A stretch of DNA of 45,336 nt, from contig CAMDRI010000023.1 of assembly GCA_945906725.1 (NCBI GenBank), positions 1 through 45,336 of the forward strand. The letters run 5' to 3'. The notes beneath the pieces were generated by a model that did no database searches, had not been told where the DNA came from, and saw only the letters and a list, made by a program, of their open reading frames with translations. How positions within the stretch are numbered: the first letter of the stretch is position 1; each line of letters begins with the position of its first letter. Positions 1-5,878 of this stretch are shown piece by piece. Position numbers and translations under genes: made by a program. Origin of the DNA: Candidatus Kuenenia stuttgartensis. GTDB lineage: Bacteria > Planctomycetota > Planctomycetia > Planctomycetales > Planctomycetaceae.

Positions 1-440
1 GGATGGGCTTTTGGGGGGATGTAGGTGCGGACTTTGGTGTCGAACAGCATCAGTCCGACCGCGTCGTTTTGACGAATCAGCAAGTACGCGAGCGCCGCCG
101 CCAGATAGCTGCCCCACTGCAACTTGCTCAGCCCTTGATCGCTGGCTTCGCCTCCTTTGCCGAAGTCCATCGACTTTGAGCAGTCCAGCAGGATCGTGGC
201 TCGCAGGTTGGTCTCGTCCTCGTACAGCTTGACGTAGTACTTGTCCGTGCGCGCGAGCACCTTCCAGTCGAGCATCCGCATCTCATCTCCCGGTGTGTAC
301 GACCGGTGATCGAGATACTCGACCGAGAACCCGTGATACGGACTGCGATGCTTGCCGGTCAGAAACCCCTCGACAACTTGCTTGGCAATCAATTCGAGAT
401 TGCCGATGCGTGCGAGGCCAGCGGGATCGAGGTAGGACAT
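1..440 (-). CDS. DUF58 domain protein, 3' part missing
   Basis: The minus strand reads from an ATG at 438-440 and runs off the left edge without a stop, giving about 146 N-terminal residues. It begins MSYLDPAGLARIGNLEL and contains the DUF58 hallmark region: a YTPGDEMRMLDWKVLART stretch, then ATILLDCSKSMDFG, where DCSKS matches a VWA-type metal-site DxSxS motif. DUF58 proteins are encoded beside MoxR ATPases and are thought to be substrates or adaptors of the MoxR chaperone. Here the gene lies directly downstream of a MoxR gene on the same strand, separated by about 120 bases holding an unusual inverted-repeat array (486-547). The ribosome site is weak (GAGA about 10 bases upstream). Family assignment is firm; physiological role is unknown. 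Confidence 0.88.
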   Translation of the reverse strand, partial: MSYLDPAGLARIGNLELIAKQVVEGFLTGKHRSPYHGFSVEYLDHRSYTPGDEMRMLDWKVLARTDKYYVKLYEDETNLRATILLDCSKSMDFGKGGEASDQGLSKLQWGSYLAAALAYLLIRQNDAVGLMLFDTKVRTYIPPKAH

Positions 441-485
441 GGCGAAGTCTCAACGAAAGACAAGAAACCCAATATCGGACTTGAG

Positions 486-547
486 AACGCTAATCTTCGC
501 TAATCTGCGCTGATCGGGATTAGCGAAGATCAGCGCAGATTAGCGTT
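486..547. repeat. Array of six 10-nt units, three direct plus three inverted
   Basis: Three consecutive 10-nt units, A aacgctaatc (486-495), B ttcgctaatc (496-505) and C tgcgctgatc (506-515), are followed by GG and then by exact reverse complements in the order B' (518-527), C' (528-537), A' (538-547). This gives at least two mutually exclusive hairpins: 493-505 with 518-530 (13 bp, 12-nt loop) and 498-515 with 528-545 (18 bp, 12-nt loop). It lies between MoxR and DUF58, so it would be transcribed within that operon. It could act as an attenuator, an mRNA stabiliser or a mobile palindrome; the sequence alone does not decide. Confidence 0.85.
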
Positions 548-560
548 CCCGCTTTGTGTG

Positions 561-1583
561 CTACTCCGGTTCGCGAATGGCCTCGAACAGTTTTTCGACG
601 ATGTGGTCGGTCGTGACGCCGTCGCTCTCGGCGGCGAAGCTGGTGACGAGACGATGGCGGAGGACGGGCTTCGCAATCGCGCGGATGTCGTCGCCGGAGA
701 CATGAACTCGGCCGTCGAGCAGGGCGTGAGACTTCGCGGCCAACAGGAGCGCCATGCAGGCGCGCGTGCCGGCTCCCCAGGTGAGGTACTTTTTCACGAA
801 GTCGGGAGCTTCGTCGGTCTTCGGCCGGGTCGCTCGGACCAACTGCACGGCGTAGGCCGCGACCGACTTGCCGACCAGCACTTTCAAGACGACTTGTTGC
901 AGCCGCACAATTTCGTTGCGATCAAGAATCGGCTGCAGCTTGGGAAGTTCGCCCGATGTTGTCGTCTCGGCGACTTTCAATTCGTCTTCGTACTTGGGGT
1001 AATCGACAAAGATGCGGAACATGAAACGGTCAAGCTGCGCTTCGGGCAGCGGATAGGTTCCTTCCTGCTCGATCGGGTTCTGCGTGCCGAGCACCAGGAA
1101 CGGCCGTTCGAGCGGAAAGTCTTGGCCGGCGATCGTGACCTTGTATTCCTGCATCGCTTGCAGCAGGGCGGCCTGCGTCTTGGGCGGCGTGCGGTTGATT
1201 TCGTCACCCAGCAGGATGTTCCCGAAGATCGGCCCCTTCACGAATTTCATGCGGCGATGGCCGGTTCCCTCTTCGGTCTCCAGGATTTCGGTGCCAGTGA
1301 TGTCTGAGGGCATCAGGTCCGGCGTGAACTGGATGCGGCTGAACTTCAGCGACAGCAGGTCGGCAACGGTCGAGACCATCAACGTCTTTGCCAGCCCCGG
1401 TACCCCTTCGAGCAAGCAATGTCCACGAGAAAATAGCGCGATCAAAATCTGTTTGAGCACATCCCCTTGGCCAATGATGACCCGCTCCAATTCGCGAGTC
1501 ATCTTGTGATACGCGGCGGTCAATTCCTCGGCCGCACGCAAGTCGGCGTCGTCCATTCGTTCGTTGCCAATGGTTTTCGACAT
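561..1583 (-). CDS. MoxR-family AAA+ ATPase
   Basis: A 340-aa AAA+ ATPase of the MoxR group, which acts as a chaperone-like remodeller for VWA/DUF58 partner proteins. Walker A is GVPGLAKT (about residues 60-67), Walker B is ILLGDEIN (about 123-130), and the family's PSDITGTEIL, RTPPKTQAALLQAM and LDRFMF segments are all present. The ORF could be extended upstream to 1667, but the ATG at 1581-1583 has a GAGGAA ribosome site at good spacing and gives the N-terminus MSKTIGNERMDD, so I chose it. The downstream gene on the same strand is DUF58, the classic partner. The stop is TAG (561-563), preceded by G. Confidence 0.93.
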   Translation of the reverse strand: MSKTIGNERMDDADLRAAEELTAAYHKMTRELERVIIGQGDVLKQILIALFSRGHCLLEGVPGLAKTLMVSTVADLLSLKFSRIQFTPDLMPSDITGTEILETEEGTGHRRMKFVKGPIFGNILLGDEINRTPPKTQAALLQAMQEYKVTIAGQDFPLERPFLVLGTQNPIEQEGTYPLPEAQLDRFMFRIFVDYPKYEDELKVAETTTSGELPKLQPILDRNEIVRLQQVVLKVLVGKSVAAYAVQLVRATRPKTDEAPDFVKKYLTWGAGTRACMALLLAAKSHALLDGRVHVSGDDIRAIAKPVLRHRLVTSFAAESDGVTTDHIVEKLFEAIREPE

Positions 1584-1752
1584 CGTTGTTCCTCGCTGTA
1601 GATTTGGGAAAGCTGGGTGATCGGCGAACGTCGATGCGTAGGCTAGCCGCCCTCGACACGGAGTCAACGAACTCCTTGATAGTGCTTTGCTTGAAACCGT
1701 CAGGTTGGTTTGAATACCACCTTCAGGCGGAACTGAGTCACCGGAGTCGCTG

Positions 1753-2547
1753 ATGATCCGAGTCGAAGGCTACGAGAAAACGTATCGCGAAACGGTGGCG
1801 GTTCGGGGACTCAACTTTGAGGTTTCGGCCGGCTCGATCGTTGGTCTGGTCGGGCCGAACGGTGCCGGCAAGACGACGACGCTGCGAGCTCTCGCCGGGA
1901 TCATTCCGCCGACTCGCGGGCGATTGACCGTCGCAGGGCATGACATCGTCCAAGACCCGATTGCGGCGAAGAGTCGGCTGGCGTTCATCCCGGACGAGCC
2001 GCAACTCTTCGACGTGCTGACGGCCTGGGAGCACCTCGAATTCACGGCGTCGGTCTATCGTGTGCCGGCCTTTGAGGCCGAGGCCGAGCGATTGCTCACG
2101 CAGTTTGAGTTGACCGAAAAGCGGGACACGATCGCTCAAGAGCTCTCACGCGGGATGCGGCAGAAGGTGGCGATCTGCTGTGCATACCTGCACCAGCCGG
2201 AAGCGATTCTGTTCGACGAACCGCTCACCGGACTCGACCCGCGCGGCATTCGGACGTTGAAAGAGTCCATCCGCGAACGGGCAGCAGCCGGTGCTGCCGT
2301 GATGGTCAGCTCGCATCTGCTCGATCTGATCGAAGACTTGTGCAGCCACTTGTTGCTGATGCACCGCGGTCAGTGCTTGTTTCAAGGGACGATTTCTGAA
2401 GCCAAGAACAAATTGGCGGAACTCGGCGCGGATGCCTCGCTGGAGGATGTCTTCTTTCAACTCACAGAACATCCCACTGAGCCTGGCGAGCCGGTGGGCG
2501 TCAGCCCTCGGACGATCTCCAAGTCCGAAGAAACGTCCGGAGACTGA
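1753..2547 (+). CDS. ABC transporter ATP-binding protein
   Basis: A 264-aa ABC ATPase that would power an exporter. Visible motifs are Walker A GPNGAGKT (about 34-41), signature LSRGM (about 131-135), Walker B ILFDEP followed by the D-loop LTGLDP, and the switch histidine in SSHLLD. The protein is close to the usual 230-300-aa length of ABC-2 type ATPases, with a Pro/Ser-rich tail of about 30 residues. It begins with ATG and ends 24 bases before a large membrane protein gene that is very probably its permease. Substrate unknown. The 169 bases upstream separate it from the divergent MoxR gene. Confidence 0.92.
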   Translation: MIRVEGYEKTYRETVAVRGLNFEVSAGSIVGLVGPNGAGKTTTLRALAGIIPPTRGRLTVAGHDIVQDPIAAKSRLAFIPDEPQLFDVLTAWEHLEFTASVYRVPAFEAEAERLLTQFELTEKRDTIAQELSRGMRQKVAICCAYLHQPEAILFDEPLTGLDPRGIRTLKESIRERAAAGAAVMVSSHLLDLIEDLCSHLLLMHRGQCLFQGTISEAKNKLAELGADASLEDVFFQLTEHPTEPGEPVGVSPRTISKSEETSGD

Positions 2548-2571
2548 CGCCACTCGGCTCATCAGAAGTCA

Positions 2572-4242
2572 ATGTTTCGAGTCGCGAGAATTGCCCCCAT
2601 GTTTCACTCCGCCCTGTGGAAATTGATTCGCCTGAAATGGCGGGGCGGGTTTCGTCAGTTGTGGCGGAGCTTGAAAACACTGCGCGGATGCGTTCAGGCC
2701 GGTTTCATTTTTTTGATGATGGCCTACGGCATTGGCTCGATGTTCTTCGTCGGGCGGATGTCATCGGCCACTCCGGACGCCGTGGCGATGGTGGTCGACC
2801 GGCTGCGCGACATCGCTGCGATCGGACTCTTCGCGTTCACGACTTGGGCAATGTTGTTTTCGACGGGTGAGGCGACCGTCTATTTCACCGCCAGCGAAGT
2901 CGCGTTCTTGTTTCCCGCTCCGTTTCAGCGGCGGCAATTGCTGACATACAAGCTTTTGCAAAGTCTCGGTGGACTGATCTTCGTCAGTTTACTGTTTTCT
3001 CTGTTTTTCGCCCGCAGCGTGTGGTGGTGGCTGGGAGGATACGCGGGGACGGTGTTGACGCTCTTGTTCGTGCAACTGCTGACGATGAACGTCGCCTTCG
3101 TGCGGCAGGTGCTGGAAGCCAAATCGAACGTGCTGCTGCGCCGAGTGCTCGGTTACAGCGTCAGCGTGTGGGTCTTGATCGCAATCACGCAGATGGTGTT
3201 GAATGCTCCGAGCGGCGACTTCGCGGCGCTGGCGATCTCATTTCGCACTTCGACGGCAGGACGTTGGCTGCTCGCGCCGTTTGATGTGTTTGCACGGATG
3301 ATCTTCGCGACCGATCTGGCCAGCTTCGGCATCTCGACCGGCTGTGTGTTGCTGCTCGACACGGTGCTGCTGGCGGCGGCGTATCGACTGGATGGCTTGT
3401 CGTTGGAGGCCGCTCTCGCAATTAGCGAGAAACTGACGGCGCGAATCAAAGCGGCTCAGACGAAGGGCGCCTGGCACATGTTCGCCTCTCCGACGTCTCA
3501 AGTGGCGAAACGCCGGCTACCGCGATTGCCGTTTTGGAATGGCGTCGGTCCCATCGTCTGGCAGCGAGTGACCACCAACATCCGCACGTCGGTCAAGCTG
3601 TTCGCGTTGCTCGGCGGAGCGGTCCTGCTGGCGGGAGGTCTCGCGTTCACGGTTCATCACAAGACTCCCGAACAACCGTTTGCGGCCGCATTAGCGGGCA
3701 TTGGAGTGATGGTCTACGTCAGCTTCCTGATCTGCATGTCGCTGCAGAACGAGATCGAACGAGTCGGCTACTTGAAATCACTGCCGATCAGTTCGGTGGC
3801 GATCGTGCTGGGAGAGCTGTTGGGCTTCGTCGTGCTGCTGTCGGTCGTGCAAGGCTCGTTCTTTCTGGCGTTGTGCGGCCTGCTACCGTCGATCGCCGGC
3901 TGGCTGGTCTGCGCGGCGGTGCTGTCGCTGCCGCTCAACTTTCTGCTGTTCGGAATCGACAAGCTGATTTTCTACTGGTATCCGACACGCATGATGAAAG
4001 GTGCCCCCGGCGACTTTCAGAACGCCGGCCGTCAAATGCTGTTCGTCTTTTTGAAGATGCTGCTGCTCGGCGTCGGCCTGGCGCTCGTCGGTGTCGCCGT
4101 CATTCCGGGGGCGATGCTTCAATCACCACTACTCGCCGTGATCCCGGCCGCGATTGTGCTGCTGGCCGAATGCGCCGGCTTGGTCCCGCTGCTGACTTAC
4201 GCCTTCCACCGCTTCGATCCGAGCGTCGATACGCCGGCGTGA
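2572..4242 (+). CDS. Membrane subunit of putative ABC exporter
   Basis: A 556-aa polytopic membrane protein. Hydrophobic segments lie at about 42-60, 81-97, 132-148 and 151-172, with further groups near 195-215, 250-285, 340-395 and 410-550. The FTASEVAFLFPAPFQRRQLL segment near 105-124 is typical of the putative ABC exporter permease family (Pfam ABC_export type). It is translated just after the ATPase gene (24-base gap), so the two probably form one transporter. The ATG at 2572 is used; a second ATG at 2599 (Met10) is an equally plausible start because neither has a strong ribosome site. Its substrate cannot be inferred. Confidence 0.82.
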   Translation: MFRVARIAPMFHSALWKLIRLKWRGGFRQLWRSLKTLRGCVQAGFIFLMMAYGIGSMFFVGRMSSATPDAVAMVVDRLRDIAAIGLFAFTTWAMLFSTGEATVYFTASEVAFLFPAPFQRRQLLTYKLLQSLGGLIFVSLLFSLFFARSVWWWLGGYAGTVLTLLFVQLLTMNVAFVRQVLEAKSNVLLRRVLGYSVSVWVLIAITQMVLNAPSGDFAALAISFRTSTAGRWLLAPFDVFARMIFATDLASFGISTGCVLLLDTVLLAAAYRLDGLSLEAALAISEKLTARIKAAQTKGAWHMFASPTSQVAKRRLPRLPFWNGVGPIVWQRVTTNIRTSVKLFALLGGAVLLAGGLAFTVHHKTPEQPFAAALAGIGVMVYVSFLICMSLQNEIERVGYLKSLPISSVAIVLGELLGFVVLLSVVQGSFFLALCGLLPSIAGWLVCAAVLSLPLNFLLFGIDKLIFYWYPTRMMKGAPGDFQNAGRQMLFVFLKMLLLGVGLALVGVAVIPGAMLQSPLLAVIPAAIVLLAECAGLVPLLTYAFHRFDPSVDTPA

Positions 4243-4262
4243 ACGTCGCTTCTCGCCACACC

Positions 4263-4320
4263 AGCACGACGCGCCAGCGAGTGGTCTTGCTCGAAAAACC
4301 ACTCGCTGGCGCGTCGTGCT
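4263..4320. repeat. Perfect 22-bp inverted repeat (palindromic element A)
   Basis: Arms 4263-4284 and 4299-4320 are perfect reverse complements around a 14-nt loop. It begins 21 bases after the stop of the ABC permease and precedes the gntR promoter. There is no U-run, so it is not a standard intrinsic terminator, although such a hairpin could protect the upstream mRNA 3' end. The sequence is unlike the other element families in the window and lacks a GTAG head. Confidence 0.8.
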
Positions 4321-4368
4321 AATTGTTCTCGCCACAATCCACTTGAATTGTTCGGCCGGTTGTCATAC

Positions 4369-4388
4369 TGTCATAGTCGTCTATGACA
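4369..4388. promoter_or_regulatory. Palindromic operator for the GntR repressor
   Basis: TGTCATA (4369-4375), six bases, TATGACA (4382-4388) is a perfect 7-bp dyad ending 11 bases before the gntR start codon. A further TGTCATA half-site lies at 4361-4367. GntR-family dimers bind such dyads, and YtrA-type regulators commonly control their own operon, so this is probably the autoregulatory site. A possible -35 TTGAAT (4343-4348) with a weak -10 TACTGT (4366-4371) at 17-base spacing would put the operator over the promoter. Confidence 0.68.
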
Positions 4389-4399
4389 CGGAGACAATC

Positions 4400-4807
4400 A
4401 TGTTCCTGCACGTCGATCCGGACAATGGGCTGGCGATCTACGATCAGATCGTGCGGCAGATCAAATTCGCCGTGGCGACCGGAGCCTTGCCGCCCGGCGA
4501 GATGGCTCCGTCGGTGCGCGAGCTGGCTCGCGAGTTGGCGGTGAATCTCAACACGGTTTCGAAGGCGTATCAGCAGCTTCAAGTCGAAGCGGTGCTGGAA
4601 AATGTTCGCGGCATGGGGCTGGCTGTCGCTTCGGGGGCCGTCAAATTGTGCCGGGCCGAGCGGATCAAGCTGGTGCAGGAACGTCTTCGCGAGACGCTGT
4701 GGGAGGCTCGGCAGAGCGGCCTCGATGCGGACGAGATTCAAAAGCTGATCGCGGCCGAGATGCCGGCGATCGACAAGAAACTGGCGGCGAAGTTGAAGGG
4801 GAAGTGA
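4400..4807 (+). CDS. GntR-family transcriptional regulator, YtrA type
   Basis: A 135-aa regulator with the N-terminal GntR winged helix (IYDQIVRQIKFAVATGALPP, then SVRELARELAVNLNTVSKAY as the recognition helix) and only a short helical C-terminal tail. This length and layout are those of the YtrA subgroup, which represses adjacent ABC transporter genes. The ORF extends upstream to 4316, but the ATG at 4400 has GGAG nearby and starts at the conserved region (MFLHVDPDNGLAIYDQI). It is followed by an ABC ATPase and a permease fusion. The dyad at 4369-4388 is its likely operator; the inducing signal is unknown. Confidence 0.9.
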   Translation: MFLHVDPDNGLAIYDQIVRQIKFAVATGALPPGEMAPSVRELARELAVNLNTVSKAYQQLQVEAVLENVRGMGLAVASGAVKLCRAERIKLVQERLRETLWEARQSGLDADEIQKLIAAEMPAIDKKLAAKLKGK

Positions 4808-4812
4808 TTGCA

Positions 4813-4877
4813 GTAGCCACGTTCGCCAGAACGTGGGGACATCGACTCATCGCCCACGTTCTGGCGAACGTGGCTAC
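4813..4877. repeat. Paired REP-like element B, GTAG heads
   Basis: GTAG at 4813-4816 is followed by a hairpin (ccacgtt, loop cgccag, aacgtgg; 4817-4836), a 17-nt spacer, and the inverted copy 4854-4873 ending in CTAC (4874-4877). Each half is a GTAG plus a short imperfect palindrome, and the pair forms a BIME-like unit. It lies in the 93-base gap between gntR and the ABC ATPase gene, so it is transcribed inside the operon. Confidence 0.85.
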
Positions 4878-4900
4878 GGGATCGTGACCAAGGACCAACC

Positions 4901-5794
4901 ATGTTGACGAATGGCGATGCTCCGGTGATTCGGCTGGAAAAGGTGACGAAGCGGTTTGGCCGCGAGGTGGCGCTCGACGGCGTCTCGTTCGAGGTGCCGA
5001 AGGGCGTGGTGTTCGCGCTGCTCGGTGAAAACGGAGCGGGCAAGACGACGGCCATTCGGGCGCTGCTCGGCTTGGGACATCCCGATGCGGGGACGCTCGA
5101 AGTGCTCGGCTTGGACTGCCGGCGCGACGGGCTGAAAATTCGCGAGCGAGCGGGCTGCGTGTTCGAGAAGCCGACGCTCTACGAATGGATGACCGTTGAC
5201 GAGATCGGCTGGTACACGTCCGGTTTCTACGGCGACGGGTTCTTGCCGAGGTATCGGCAGTTGGCCGCTCAGTTTGATTTGCCGGCGTCGCGAAGAATCA
5301 AAGACCTCTCGAAAGGGATGAAGGCGAAAGTGGCACTCGCGCTGTCGCTGGGACATGACCCGGAGTTGCTGATCCTCGACGAGCCGACTTCGGGACTCGA
5401 CCCGATGGTGCGGCGCGAGTTCCTGCAACGGATGGTCGATCGCACGGCAACTGGCAAGACAGTGTTTCTGTCGAGCCACCAAATCCACGAAGTCGAGCGA
5501 GTCGCCGATATGGTCGCGATTCTTCGTCACGGCAAGCTGTTGCTGTGCGAACGGCTCGACCGGCTGAAGGACGAGATCAGCGAATTGACCGTGACGCTCG
5601 CCGAGGGCTTCGCTCAACCGCCGGAAGTTGTCGGTGAAGTCTTGCGGCAATCACGCCGCGCCCGGCAGTGGCAGATTTTGACTCGCGGAATCGCTCCGCC
5701 CGACATCGAGACTTTGCGGCTGGACCAATCCGTCGCGGAGGTCGCCGTCCGCAAGCCGAACCTCGAAGAGATTTTCACCGCGTACATGCAATGA
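4901..5794 (+). CDS. ABC transporter ATP-binding protein
   Basis: A 297-aa ABC ATPase with Walker A GENGAGKT (42-49), signature LSKGMKAK, Walker B LLILDEPTSGLDP and the switch histidine in LSSHQIHEVE. It resembles YtrB/CcmA-like ATPases, with an additional C-terminal region of about 70 residues. The ATG at 4901 follows an AAGGA ribosome site. It sits between the GntR regulator and a large permease in the same orientation and probably forms the transporter with the latter. REP-like pairs flank it on both sides, so mRNA segments in this operon may differ in stability. Confidence 0.92.
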   Translation: MLTNGDAPVIRLEKVTKRFGREVALDGVSFEVPKGVVFALLGENGAGKTTAIRALLGLGHPDAGTLEVLGLDCRRDGLKIRERAGCVFEKPTLYEWMTVDEIGWYTSGFYGDGFLPRYRQLAAQFDLPASRRIKDLSKGMKAKVALALSLGHDPELLILDEPTSGLDPMVRREFLQRMVDRTATGKTVFLSSHQIHEVERVADMVAILRHGKLLLCERLDRLKDEISELTVTLAEGFAQPPEVVGEVLRQSRRARQWQILTRGIAPPDIETLRLDQSVAEVAVRKPNLEEIFTAYMQ

Positions 5795-5797
5795 CCC

Positions 5798-5863
5798 GTA
5801 GCCACACTCGCCAGAGTGTGGGCTTTCACGACCGATCCCCCACGTTCTGGCGAACGTGGCTAC
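5798..5863. repeat. Paired REP-like element C, one variant half
   Basis: The left half is GTAG (5798-5801) plus ccacact, loop cgccag, agtgtgg (5802-5821). The right half (5840-5863) is the inverted ccacgtt-type copy ending in CTAC. The left stem differs from element B at two base pairs, each changed on both sides so that pairing is kept, while the loop is identical. It starts three bases after the stop of the ABC ATPase gene and ends 15 bases before the permease start. Confidence 0.85.
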
Positions 5864-5878
5864 GAGAATTCCCGCATC

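Noticed and set aside
486..547. The 10-nt unit array as a CRISPR
   Set aside because: Units are adjacent with no spacers and half are inverted, so it is not a CRISPR array.
558..1307. A 249-aa ORF on the plus strand
   Set aside because: It is antisense to the MoxR gene, whose Walker motifs are clear, and its sequence has no domain pattern; such ORFs are expected in GC-rich DNA.
4263..4320. Element A as an intrinsic terminator
   Set aside because: The stem is strong, but no U-run follows on either strand and the loop is long.
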